DNA of 64,000 nucleotides, taken from assembly GCA_013298665.1 (NCBI GenBank), contig JAAFIK010000007.1, forward strand, positions 2,113 to 66,112. The letters are read 5' to 3'. Origin of the DNA: Chitinophagales bacterium (GTDB lineage: Bacteria > Bacteroidota > Bacteroidia > Chitinophagales > Chitinophagaceae). The translations under genes were made by a program, and so were the position numbers. Below are positions 19,501 to 26,206 of the stretch, piece by piece; position 1 is the first letter of the stretch, and each line of letters opens with the position of its first letter. The notes beneath the pieces are model-generated. The model was not told the origin of the DNA. It was given only the letters and a program-made list of their open reading frames with translations, and did not search any database.

Positions 19501-20647
19501 ATACATCACTCCGCATTCCGTTAATCTGTATCGGTGGCGTTACTGTGGGTTGCTTCAGAGCAATCACAACAGGTTTTGGCGACCAGTCTGACCAGTCAGA
19601 AGTTGACTTTCGTTTGTACCTGCCACGATACTGTCCAAAACTCGTTACGATAAGCTCATTTCCTGTTGCATCCGGAATGACAACTCCATCCTTATCCCAT
19701 TCATAGGCAAAGAAGCCTGCCTGAAGGGCAAGTTTTACATTGACGGGTTCATTCGCACAGAAATCTTTCCGTTGAAAATGAACAAGCGGATTGGCCTTAT
19801 GCTGGGCATTTAAAAAGGGGAAATAATTGGGTTCTGCCCAAAAACTCCACCAGGAACCATGACCTAATGTAGGATAATAAGCCTGGATAATATTACCACC
19901 CTGTGCCCTGTAGGCATTGATGACCGTAGTGACGGCCTCGGGAGTAGGGTTGTTGTCTTTACCTCCATTGGCAACCCATATTGGAACGGTAATATGGTTA
20001 GGAAAATATTGAATATCTTCATTCTGTGCCGCAGAGATGGGCAAACCGCTGCTGAATACCTTTGCATAATTTACAGACTGGAGAATATCCCATGTGGATT
20101 GACCACCACCGGAAAGTCCGCTTACATTTACCCTGTCGAGATCAAGTTTTACATATTTTGCAAGGGAGTCTACCAGGTCCGTAATCGCCCCGAAATAGGC
20201 CGGCATATAGCCGCTTGAACTTTGTGGAAAAACAATAAATCCATCAAAAGTACCGTCATTCACCCTATCAGCATGAAGCTCTCCGCCATGAAGAAGCTGC
20301 AACTCGTTATCCCAGATATTGCCATACTCGCCCAATCCATGAAAAAAGAACAGTGAGGGGTATTTTTTTCCATCGGCTATATTATGCTGATATGTTTTGG
20401 GGAATTTAATCCGGAAAGCCATCCCTTTAAAATAATAAGACTTATATCCCTTCGAGAAAGGATTCCAGGATAGGCGGGCTGTATGTCCCCATTTACTGAT
20501 TACCCCCCAGGTTGGTGCAGTTGGCTGATTGGTTGACGTGAAAATAACATCAGGATCGGCAGGATTCAATACATTCGATTGCGCCTGGCCACGAAAACTT
20601 GTCATTCCGAGCAGGGCAATAAATATCAGGGTAATAGAAACTTTCAT
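13592..20647 (-). CDS. Giant secreted esterase with FN3, PA14, LamG and T9SS sorting domains
   Basis: This 2351-residue protein starts with a signal peptide (about 1-22). About residues 60-290 form an alpha/beta hydrolase of the LpqC/PHB-depolymerase-like group, with nucleophile Ser179 in GLSGGG, probable acid Asp231 in NGGKDNN and His263 in LGHGSW. Next come Ig-like and FN3 domains (about 370-640), a PA14 domain (about 643-785, with the NSDDGSKLYIG signature), another FN3, a LamG-like domain (about 885-1090), FN3 and cadherin/Ig-like repeats, and three related modules each marked by PWNN (near 1410, 1755, 1995). The last 80 residues (VSVFPNPFTNNVQV onward) are a T9SS type A sorting domain. 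It is probably exported and anchored or released at the surface. Its place between the two EPS arms suggests it binds or deacylates the polysaccharide; that is inference. Confidence 0.9.
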   Translation of the reverse strand: MKVSITLIFIALLGMTSFRGQAQSNVLNPADPDVIFTSTNQPTAPTWGVISKWGHTARLSWNPFSKGYKSYYFKGMAFRIKFPKTYQHNIADGKKYPSLFFFHGLGEYGNIWDNELQLLHGGELHADRVNDGTFDGFIVFPQSSSGYMPAYFGAITDLVDSLAKYVKLDLDRVNVSGLSGGGQSTWDILQSVNYAKVFSSGLPISAAQNEDIQYFPNHITVPIWVANGGKDNNPTPEAVTTVINAYRAQGGNIIQAYYPTLGHGSWWSFWAEPNYFPFLNAQHKANPLVHFQRKDFCANEPVNVKLALQAGFFAYEWDKDGVVIPDATGNELIVTSFGQYRGRYKRKSTSDWSDWSPKPVVIALKQPTVTPPIQINGMRSDVLPAADGSTTVPLMVPPTYASYEWRRVSDDAVVGTANVFNAPAGSYKVKVTEQYGCSSDFSAPYTVIAANGANAPDKASNVSAIAISNNTVQLDWNDNPTPINNETAFEIYRSTTPGANYTLVTKKGADVLAHLDQGLSANTKYYYIIRAVNANGASAVSNEVTVITRQDITPPVAPLNLVTTGTTRSSVSLAWDAATDDVGVKKYDIYVNGIKTYTTTNLTFTVNNLTAFQTYSFYVKAKDASGNASPASNQVVAAAILTGLNYKYYHGTWTALPDFSTLTPFATGRSSNVSITPRVQNDYFGFLWEGFINIPVTGSYTFETNSDDGSKLYIGTYNHTAAALVNNDGLHGMQLRSGTITLTAGVYPIAVTFFERDGGEGIEIYWTSAAAGIPARTLIPNSAFTDVPAPAGTAPVKPAFLKVQASAYNRVNLSWADNSNNEAGFEVVRSSQLLGTYVPIGTTPANTTSFIDSVGLAANTRYWYKVRAVNQFGVSGFISLLEGMWNLNSNYNDGSGNNRNLTASGSPVFNAADKKEGTHALSLNGTNQFADMSFSTNSVFPSNSYTSRTVAVWIKPAAATVSGTNRIVFDFGGSDNGLSLRFNGNGLHAGIASGNVRVAVSANTITANPNWINGGWNHVAVVYNINSLKLLVNGVEIAANNSLPFSSVGASTSASRIGASSGTNAFNSSSSSTHFNGLVDDIVIVNEPVDSGCAAAMMTQTYTADTTFVLPVIPSAPDGLTATAQTPSEVKLQWADNSTNETAFEIYRAVNNSNSYRLLAIVNPGNGSTVNYTDNSLFANTNYAYQVRAVGVGGNSAFSAGAVARTLNNAPKFVPVAAVTMRYGTQQNINFTATDIDGETLTLSTESIPAFGTFTNTANGSGALQLNPAIDDTGTYSIRVIATDGNNGKDTTVLLLTINTNYPPSINAVNPIVLNEGSEGNYFLTATDQDGNSSLTWTLSAAAFATLTPNTDGTAMLTLKPGYANSGNYTFAATVNDGTSGTATVLFSVTVVETNPPSEKIFMNIKTANGAAANAPWNNITGLTTNNLLNADNQVTARSIEFLTTAWNTWYEGAVTGNNTGVYPDAVIRDYYYFGIFGAPNTVNFRLKGLSPLLKYNVTLFGSSKWTGVPNNGTTVYTINGVSRPLTVHLNQQNTVTFSGIAPDAGGNITVSMAKDAGTPAGYLNAVVLEQTFDDSTAPAAPVNFTVAALTNGFVKLCWKDIAYNEKNYLVYRAGNANGPYSLLNPNATNANDSVYTDNTVSSNTTYFYKIEATNAYGSSAMSSAASVTTLNKVPVLNALSNVFVKTGAVATVNIIAVDDAADNLTISINNLPAFATYQNTGNGTGIITIAPGNNNMGSYKNIAVTVTDNYGAVSMRVFEIVVTDNNTRSVYVNFGPEGGIPQASPWNNYLAFPFANLALNNLLDDAGINTGFSVKPLQQWTGNLLFGMATGNNSGIYPDNVIRSSIYSSSTSPLVIEFAGLNPAKKYNLGFLSSINSGADATATFTSGAKSASLNGRYNNNSIAQLNGLTANASGILQVSISKNAAAPFVNLNAIVIQEYDNNGALIRPVSLFVESDLSSDKLKLTWTDRSDTETAYSVYRATTENGAYSMLTQTAADITTWTDNTVTPNTRYYYKVAAANGATNSDFSNIATGITSARVVLLNLDVNYPAASPWNNTDAVPIEGAVFGNLKENAGNNTGFEMVITKPFNGEFFAGFDGIGIFPSNVMKSSYWADAGQTCEVKFRNLDQSKRYRLGCFGSSMWNNYFIARYTINGRSVELNSFQNSTEVVYLDNLVPTEDGEITLQVNTVEGSPYSFTGAFTIEYFNDSIPLNPEVTTPAAKQQSRFTASGTITSGKEQEADPVRPATIINNGKADTKVTGAPNTVSVFPNPFTNNVQVAVNSTAASKVTLMMYDLNGKLIYRSDALVAAGKNVLNIKLPVTPSLLPGNYMLNVWIDGIMNKSVKLIKIN

Positions 20648-20881
20648 TTTACATTCTTTAAGTCAATCATAATACAATAAATACGGTTGATCCTTAACTA
20701 GCGCGGTTGTTGTGTATCCATTGTACAATAATATACATGAGTAACACATTACAATAAGATAATTGGATTATTTAGAGATTTTTTGTTGGACTTTAAAAGT
20801 CTCTATACAAAATAGAGAGATTTAAGCTTACTTTGCGGGGGTAATTCTTGGCCGTAAAATTACGCATAAGTTTTAAAGCCC

Positions 20882-20889
20882 CAAATTTA
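20882..20889 (-). promoter_or_regulatory. Possible -7 box for the giant esterase gene
   Basis: The minus strand reads TAAATTTG, matching TAnnTTTG exactly, 14 nt downstream (in minus direction) of the ATACCC palindrome. The resulting leader would be about 230 nt and there is no obvious -33 element, so confidence is modest. Confidence 0.35.
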
Positions 20890-20903
20890 ATTTGCGAAAA
20901 AGC

Positions 20904-20921
20904 ATACCACAAAGTGGGTAT
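20904..20921. promoter_or_regulatory. 18-bp palindrome ATACCA-N6-GGGTAT, site 1 of 3
   Basis: The sequence ATACCACAAAGTGGGTAT is an imperfect palindrome with half-sites ATACC(A/C)/GGGTAT and six central bases. It ends 62 bp before the ATG at 20984. Two more copies with the same 18-bp length lie at 22197-22214 and 32893-32910. It is probably an operator for a dimeric regulator of EPS genes; the regulator is not identified. Confidence 0.6.
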
Positions 20922-20983
20922 TTCGAAAATTGTTACCGCAGATCAGGCTCCAGTATTGCATAATATCAATCCGATTTGAGTTC

Positions 20984-22168
20984 ATGTGTATGATTTCTTT
21001 TTTCTTCTGGCTGGCATTGGCAATTATCATTTACAGCTATATTGGCTATGGTATTATCATTTGGGTGTACCTTAAAGTAAAAGCGCTGTTTACAAGGCCA
21101 AAACCCGTCATCCGCAAAGATTTATATGAGCCCGAAGTAAGTCTTATCATAGCTACCTTCAACGAGGAGAAGGTTATTCAAAAGAAAATTGAAAATACGC
21201 TTCAGCTTAACTATCCTGCTGAAAAGTTGAAAATTATCTTTGCAGCCGATGGATCAACGGACAATACAGTGGATATTATACGTGGGTACCCCGGTATACA
21301 ACTGCTTTTTAAACCCGGGCGGGAAGGCAAAGTAGCGGCTATCAACCGGGCAATGCTAAAAGTCACAACACCCTATGTCATTTTCTGTGATGCAAACACT
21401 TATCTGAACAGCAATTGTATAAGAGAGATCGTCAAGCACTATACCAACCCTGAAATCGGGGCTGTTGCAGGCGAGAAGAAAATTATTGATTCGGCAGAAA
21501 ACAGCAGTACAGCGGGTGCCGGAGAGGGGCTATACTGGAAATATGAGTCATTTTTGAAAAACCTGGACTCCCGTTTTCATACTGTTGTTGGAGCCGCAGG
21601 CGAGCTGTTTTCCATCCGAACAAGTTTGTTTGAGCCAGTTGCTAATAATATATTGCTGGATGATTTCATGATTTCTATGCAGATATGCCGCAAAGGGTAC
21701 CGTGTAATGTATGAGCCTGCAGCTTTTGCAACAGAGGCCCCTTCATCCAGTATGAAAGAGGAGCAAAAAAGAAAAATACGGATCAGTGCAGGCGGTTTTC
21801 AATCGGTGTTCCTTTTAAAAGACCTCCTCAATATATTCAGATACGGCAAACTTTCCTTTTTGTACATATCACATCGTGTGTTGCGCTGGACGCTCTGCCC
21901 CATTTTACTCTTATTCATTTTCGGAGCAAATTTCTATTTATGGAACAAGCATATACATCCGGCATATACTATCATTTTTATACTCCAGGTGCTTTTTTAC
22001 ACTGCTGCAACGGCAGGATGGCTGTTGTCTTTGCGAAACATTAAACTTCAATTATTCTACCCGATCTATTACTTTGTTTTTATGAATATCGCTTTAGGCA
22101 TTGGCTTTTTCCGTTTTGTGAGTAAAAAGCAAACTGTTTTGTGGGAAAAAGCAAGGCGTAAAGAGTAA
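20984..22168 (+). CDS. Membrane glycosyltransferase family 2 (processive-type layout)
   Basis: I start at ATG 20984 (or 20990), giving about 394 residues with an immediate membrane helix (MISFFFWLALAIIIYSYIGYG); the frame extends upstream only through a TTG that would read through the palindrome. The GT-A domain has EVSLIIATFNEEKVI, FAADGSTDNT, the DxD-like FCDANTY, and LLDDFMISMQICRKGYRV. In place of the processive Q-x-x-R-W there is EEQKRKIRI. Two or three C-terminal membrane helices follow. Layout resembles cellulose/hyaluronan synthase-like GT2 enzymes, but the changed motif suggests single-sugar transfer at the inner membrane. It is the first gene of the plus EPS arm and has an ATACCC palindrome 62 bp upstream. 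Confidence 0.87.
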   Translation: MCMISFFFWLALAIIIYSYIGYGIIIWVYLKVKALFTRPKPVIRKDLYEPEVSLIIATFNEEKVIQKKIENTLQLNYPAEKLKIIFAADGSTDNTVDIIRGYPGIQLLFKPGREGKVAAINRAMLKVTTPYVIFCDANTYLNSNCIREIVKHYTNPEIGAVAGEKKIIDSAENSSTAGAGEGLYWKYESFLKNLDSRFHTVVGAAGELFSIRTSLFEPVANNILLDDFMISMQICRKGYRVMYEPAAFATEAPSSSMKEEQKRKIRISAGGFQSVFLLKDLLNIFRYGKLSFLYISHRVLRWTLCPILLLFIFGANFYLWNKHIHPAYTIIFILQVLFYTAATAGWLLSLRNIKLQLFYPIYYFVFMNIALGIGFFRFVSKKQTVLWEKARRKE

Positions 22169-22196
22169 AAAAGCAGAAATACCAGGTGTAAAAGGC

Positions 22197-22214
22197 ATAC
22201 CCACTTCGTGGTAT
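22197..22214. promoter_or_regulatory. 18-bp palindrome ATACCC-N6-TGGTAT, site 2 of 3
   Basis: The sequence ATACCCACTTCGTGGTAT has the same length and half-sites as site 1 (one mismatch between arms). The 3' flank TATTTC is also shared with site 1. It lies 20 nt upstream of a TAnnTTTG box, the position where an activator replacing the -33 element would bind. Confidence 0.6.
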
Positions 22215-22234
22215 ATTTCAAAAAAACAATAATT

Positions 22235-22242
22235 TAATTTTG
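22235..22242 (+). promoter_or_regulatory. Likely -7 promoter box of the pseudo-receiver/priming-transferase unit
   Basis: TAATTTTG is an exact match to TAnnTTTG. There is no TTG at the expected -33 distance; only TTTC lies there, next to palindrome site 2. This fits an activator-dependent promoter. Confidence 0.5.
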
Positions 22243-22473
22243 AAGTATAAATGTTTTCAGTAATTTTACGGTATAAAGAATCCCCTTAAGACAAAATCCT
22301 CAAAAAAGATTTTGGTATAACAAAGCTGCTCACTGCTGAAAAAACCTCCACAAACTCTGATATCCATTGTACTTCCCTGTACGTTGAATTGCTATATAAA
22401 TTAAGATCCCATTGTATTCCATTGAGAAAAAATCTCTACCGGATAAACTATTGAAGCCATTAAACCATTGACG

Positions 22474-22896
22474 ATGAAGAAAAAAATTTTAGCAATTGAT
22501 GAATGTAAGGCAATGCGGTATATCCTTACCTCAGTTTTCAGTAAAGGGTATGATGTTACAACATTACCCGATCCCTGTTCAGCAGTTCATCATCTCAGCA
22601 TAAACAATCAGCAGGATCTCATTATTCTTAATATCCCTGATGCGGCATCAGATAATTTCAGGCTACTGGAGCATATTACCAGCAGTGCTTACACACGCAC
22701 AACACCAATGGTTGTTTTATCGGATGTAAACAATGAAGCATTCGCGGCCGATATTGTTAAACTTGGGGCTTCATTTTTCTTAACAAAGCCATTTGATCCG
22801 GCTGTGCTGGCAGATAAAGTACGTGAGCTTACGCAGCATGATACAGCAGAAATTCTGCCGAAAAGAAGACGGCTTATCAACATGAATATTTTTTGA
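22474..22896 (+). CDS. Stand-alone pseudo-receiver (REC-like) protein
   Basis: Starting at ATG 22474 (the TTG at 22468 is less likely) this is a 140-residue single-domain protein with the receiver-domain order of strands and helices: KKILAIDE at strand 1, DLIILNI at strand 3, TPMVVLSD at strand 4, ASFFLTKPF at strand 5 with the conserved Lys. The phospho-acceptor Asp after strand 3 is Asn (residue 53 from this start), and the acidic pair at strand 1 is DE. It therefore probably cannot be phosphorylated in the normal way and may act as a binding or sensor module. The gene lies 68 bp upstream of the priming sugar transferase, which itself carries a receiver-like N-terminus, so the two proteins may interact. 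That is inference. Confidence 0.8.
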   Translation: MKKKILAIDECKAMRYILTSVFSKGYDVTTLPDPCSAVHHLSINNQQDLIILNIPDAASDNFRLLEHITSSAYTRTTPMVVLSDVNNEAFAADIVKLGASFFLTKPFDPAVLADKVRELTQHDTAEILPKRRRLINMNIF

Positions 22897-22964
22897 TCAT
22901 ATATACTACTACCTCAGGATATTGTTTAACAGCAATTTTCTGAGAAGCTCTTAAACCTTAAACA

Positions 22965-24065
22965 ATGTCAACAACAAGATTAACTGATGCCTTCGTGTGT
23001 CAGGCAGACAACGACCCGGTGTCCATTCATGAGTTTCTGCTCATCAGTGATCAGCACACAAACCAGCTCATCAATACCGCGTTTCTCGGAAAATATACTT
23101 GTGTAAATAGTTTTGCTGCTGCCCGCAGCTTTCTTTCTGTACAGGCTAAAAAGAGCGTCCCCCTGTTCATTATTGTCAGTCAGAAACTCAACCACGATGA
23201 ACTGTTTGATTTTAAAGACTGGCTGAAGCGTGCATCCAAAAATTTTATCCCGGTATTTTACAACGAAACATTCCTGCTTGACCGCGAGAAAGAAGGCCTG
23301 AGGAAGATGAATCTCGTGGATGATGTTGTGAACCTCGAAAAGGTTTGGGATAAATTATACGCCAAAGCGTTTTTTCTAAAAAAGATGAATGAACAGGCAT
23401 CGCCACTCCACTTAAAAAGGAGTAAGGGTGAGTTTAAGCCATGCCTGAATTGCCGTCTCAAAAGGTTGGGGGATATTGGCATTGCTTCTATTGCCATTTT
23501 GCTGACTTCACCATTATTCCTGATCATAGCCATCCTGATAAAACTCGACTCAAGGGGGAATGTTTTTTATTGTGCAACGCGCGCAGGAAGGGGGTTTAAG
23601 GTTTTCAGGTTTTATAAATTCAGAACAATGGTAAAGGATGCAGATAAACAGGTTGACGAACTTGCAGGTCTGAATATATACAAAAACAGCGATGACAGTC
23701 CGGCATTTTTCAAAGTGGAAAATGATCCCCGGGTTACCAAACTGGGCAGTTTTCTTCGCAATACAAGCCTTGATGAATTGCCACAGTTGTTCAATGTATT
23801 AAAAGGAGACATGAGTATTGTAGGCAACCGGCCATTACCACTGAAAGAAGCAGCAGCACTTACCACCAATGAATGGGCAGAGCGTTTTATGGCTCCGGCA
23901 GGCATTACAGGGTTATGGCAGGTTTCTAAAAGAGGAAGTGAAGATATGAGTACCGCGGAACGTATGGCGCTCGATATCGAATATGCCAGAAGCCACAGTT
24001 TCAGGGATGATCTCAGGATCATCCTGAAAACACCTGGTGCGCTCATCCAAAAAACAAATGTGTAG
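22965..24065 (+). CDS. Priming sugar transferase fused to a receiver-like N-terminal domain
   Basis: The 366-residue protein has two parts. Residues about 165-366 are a bacterial sugar transferase (WbaP/WcaJ/PglC superfamily): one membrane-associated hydrophobic segment at about 170-192, the Arg-rich RFYKFRTM, catalytic DE (Asp270-Glu271 in SLDELPQ), SIVGNRPLP and ITGLWQVSKRG. It would transfer a sugar-phosphate to undecaprenyl phosphate, starting the EPS repeat unit. Residues about 20-140 replace the usual multi-helix N-terminus with an alternating alpha/beta stretch (EFLLISD, YTCVNSF, PLFIIVSQ, FIPVFYN) whose spacing resembles a receiver domain. The position expected for the phospho-acceptor is Ser72. 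This suggests control of priming by protein contact or a ligand. ATG at 22965 is well placed. Confidence 0.85.
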   Translation: MSTTRLTDAFVCQADNDPVSIHEFLLISDQHTNQLINTAFLGKYTCVNSFAAARSFLSVQAKKSVPLFIIVSQKLNHDELFDFKDWLKRASKNFIPVFYNETFLLDREKEGLRKMNLVDDVVNLEKVWDKLYAKAFFLKKMNEQASPLHLKRSKGEFKPCLNCRLKRLGDIGIASIAILLTSPLFLIIAILIKLDSRGNVFYCATRAGRGFKVFRFYKFRTMVKDADKQVDELAGLNIYKNSDDSPAFFKVENDPRVTKLGSFLRNTSLDELPQLFNVLKGDMSIVGNRPLPLKEAAALTTNEWAERFMAPAGITGLWQVSKRGSEDMSTAERMALDIEYARSHSFRDDLRIILKTPGALIQKTNV

Positions 24066-24090
24066 ATTTGTCTGAAAAGAAAGGAAAGTA

Positions 24091-25005
24091 ATGAGCAATG
24101 CACAAATGAGGGATCCGCTCGTATCGGTTATTACCCTGAACTGGAACCAGACTGAAGTGACTGGGGCATTTTTGGAGAGTACCCGTCACCTGACTTACAA
24201 GAATTACGAAATCCTTGTTTGCGATATGGGGTCGGATGTCAATCCCGCTGAGCAGTTCAGCAAAGCTGGATATCCCAATACAAAAACGCTTCGATCCGAA
24301 GTCAATCTTGGATTCACCGGTGGTAACAATTGGGGGATGCGACAAGCCAAAGGGGATTTTCTCTTCATCGTAAACAACGACACTGAAGTAACGCCCGATC
24401 TTCTGGATGTTTTACTGGAGCCTTTTTTCAAGGATCCGTCTATTGGCGTTACCTGCCCTAAAATCCGGTTTCATCACCACCCCGATATTATCCAGTACGC
24501 CGGTTTTAATCCCATTGATGTGTATACCGGCAGGACTACGGCGGTAGGAAATATGGAGGAGGATAAAGGTCAGCATGATACAAGCGGGTACACAAGCGGG
24601 GCACATGGCTGTGCCATGATGGTGAAGAAAAGTGTTATCGACCAGGTGGGTATGTTTCCTGAAAAATTTTTTATTTACTACGAAGAATGGGACTGGAGTG
24701 CAAGGATTCTTAAGGCCGGATACCATATTTATTACCAGGCTAAGGGGCTGATATTCCATAAAGAGTCTATAACCATGGGTAAGCAAAGTGCAATTAAGGT
24801 GTACTACCATACCCGTAACCGCATACTGTATATGCGACGCAATACCAGTTTGGCAAGTTTTATTATCTTTACACTGTTCTTTATATTTGTGTCCACCCCA
24901 AAAGCTGTGGTGAAATTCATGGCCAACAGGCAGTTTAAACATTTAAAATCTTATATAAAGGGAATTACCTGGAACCTGACCCAATCAAAATATTCACCCG
25001 TATAA
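24091..25005 (+). CDS. Glycosyltransferase family 2, rhamnosyltransferase-like
   Basis: A 304-residue GT-A enzyme. The fold starts at LVSVITLNWNQTEVT, then NYEILVCDMGS, NLGFTGGNNWGMRQAKGDFL and the metal-binding-site segment FIVNNDTEVTPD. ACMMVKKSVI and YYEEWDWSARILKAGY follow, as in GT2 enzymes often annotated as rhamnosyl- or N-acetylglucosaminyl-transferases (WcaE/WbbL-like). The C-terminal amphipathic and hydrophobic helix (ASFIIFTLFFIFVST) likely holds it to the membrane. It lies 25 bp after the priming transferase and 27 bp before the epimerase gene, so it is co-transcribed. It probably adds the second sugar. Donor sugar unknown. Confidence 0.87.
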   Translation: MSNAQMRDPLVSVITLNWNQTEVTGAFLESTRHLTYKNYEILVCDMGSDVNPAEQFSKAGYPNTKTLRSEVNLGFTGGNNWGMRQAKGDFLFIVNNDTEVTPDLLDVLLEPFFKDPSIGVTCPKIRFHHHPDIIQYAGFNPIDVYTGRTTAVGNMEEDKGQHDTSGYTSGAHGCAMMVKKSVIDQVGMFPEKFFIYYEEWDWSARILKAGYHIYYQAKGLIFHKESITMGKQSAIKVYYHTRNRILYMRRNTSLASFIIFTLFFIFVSTPKAVVKFMANRQFKHLKSYIKGITWNLTQSKYSPV

Positions 25006-25032
25006 CTTCTTACCAAAATCAAAAAGGAAAAA

Positions 25033-26046
25033 ATGATTACTTCATTAATTACAGGCGGTGCAGGATTTATTGGCTCTCATGTTGTGAAACATTGCCTTGA
25101 CATGGGGCACAAGGTAGTGGTACTCGATGATCTCAGCGGCGGTTTCGAAGACCATATCCCTGAAGGAGCAGTGTTTGTGGAGGGTACCATTACTGATACC
25201 ACGCTGGTTCAGCAACTGTTTACAAAATACAGTTTTGATTATGTGTACCATCTTGCTGCTTATGCGGCAGAAGGACTTTCACATTTTATCCGTCATTTTA
25301 ATTACAACAATAACCTTATCGGTAGCATTAACCTGATTAATGAGTCCATTAAACATAAAGTAAAATGCTTTGTTTTTACCTCCTCAATAGCGGTGTATGG
25401 TAAGGGGCAGTTGCCCATGACCGAGGAGATGACACCCATCCCTGAAGACCCGTATGGTGTATCGAAGTATGCAGTAGAATTGGATCTCCGGTCTGCCCAT
25501 GAAATGTTTGGCCTGAACTATGTCGTATTCCGTCCGCATAATGTTTACGGTGAAAATCAAAACATCGGGGATAAATACCGTAATGTAATCGGTATTTTCA
25601 TGAACCAGATCATGCAGGGAAAGAAGCTTACCATTTTTGGTGACGGTACACAAACCAGGGCGTTCAGTTATATTGACGATGTGGCGATACCCATCGCAAA
25701 ATCAGTTGAAATACCTGCTGCATATAATAATGTTTTCAATATTGGTGCAGACAAGCCTTACTCTGTTAATGAGCTTGCAACTGTGGTGTGCAGGGAATTT
25801 GGCGTAGAACCGGATATTACCTACCTCGCCGCGCGCAATGAAGTATTACATGCTTACAGCGATCACCATAAAGCGCAGGGAATATTTGGTGCTTCAACAG
25901 GCATTAGCCTCGAAGAGGGTATTACCAGAATGGCAAACTGGGCCAAAAGGGTTGGAGCAAGACAGAGTAAAGAATTTGACAATATTGAGATTACGGAAAA
26001 ACTGCCGGAAGGATGGGGTATTGTAAAAAATGCCGTACCTGCATAA
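25033..26046 (+). CDS. NAD-dependent sugar epimerase/dehydratase (GalE-like SDR)
   Basis: This 337-residue extended short-chain dehydrogenase has the N-terminal NAD-binding motif TGGAGFIGSHV and the catalytic YxxxK in YGVSKYAVE preceded by the serine region FTSSIAVYG. HNVYGENQ and the late FGDGTQTRAFSYIDDV are typical of UDP-glucose/UDP-N-acetylglucosamine 4-epimerases and UDP-glucuronate epimerases. It would supply an activated sugar for the EPS glycosyltransferases. The C-terminal tail of about 25 residues after the usual fold is a little longer than in GalE. The next gene starts 160 bp later, the largest gap in the plus arm downstream of 22474. Confidence 0.88.
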   Translation: MITSLITGGAGFIGSHVVKHCLDMGHKVVVLDDLSGGFEDHIPEGAVFVEGTITDTTLVQQLFTKYSFDYVYHLAAYAAEGLSHFIRHFNYNNNLIGSINLINESIKHKVKCFVFTSSIAVYGKGQLPMTEEMTPIPEDPYGVSKYAVELDLRSAHEMFGLNYVVFRPHNVYGENQNIGDKYRNVIGIFMNQIMQGKKLTIFGDGTQTRAFSYIDDVAIPIAKSVEIPAAYNNVFNIGADKPYSVNELATVVCREFGVEPDITYLAARNEVLHAYSDHHKAQGIFGASTGISLEEGITRMANWAKRVGARQSKEFDNIEITEKLPEGWGIVKNAVPA

Positions 26047-26206
26047 TAACTTTCCGGAAGGCATATAACTATTAACGGATTTTTATTACCCCTTAAGCAA
26101 AGCAGCAGTACAATGGTATGTCTGTAACCACAGGCATTTCCTTGTAATTTATAACATATCTTTCCTGTTTACGCAAACAGAGATTAGGTCACTAAATCAG
26201 TTCTGA

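Larger units (their letters stand above)
20648..20983. other. Divergent control region between the EPS arms
   Basis: This 336-bp AT-rich gap separates the esterase gene (minus) from the membrane GT2 (plus). It holds a perfect 7-bp inverted repeat TCTCTAT/ATAGAGA with a 5-nt loop at 20800-20818, a TAAATTTG box on the minus strand at 20882-20889, a TACTTTG near-match on the plus strand at 20829, and an ATACCC-type palindrome at 20904-20921. No coding frame here is convincing. Confidence 0.7.
22169..22473. other. Gap and long leader before the pseudo-receiver gene
   Basis: This 305-bp AT-rich stretch has no gene. It carries palindrome site 2 (22197-22214), a TAATTTTG -7 box 20 nt further on (22235-22242), and a perfect 7-bp inverted repeat CAAAATC/GATTTTG at 22292-22314 inside the predicted leader of about 225 nt. 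The leader could be regulatory. Confidence 0.65.

Noticed and set aside
20829-20835. TACTTTG as plus-strand promoter of the membrane GT2
   Set aside because: One base short of TAnnTTTG and no -33 element; kept only as a note in the control-region entry.
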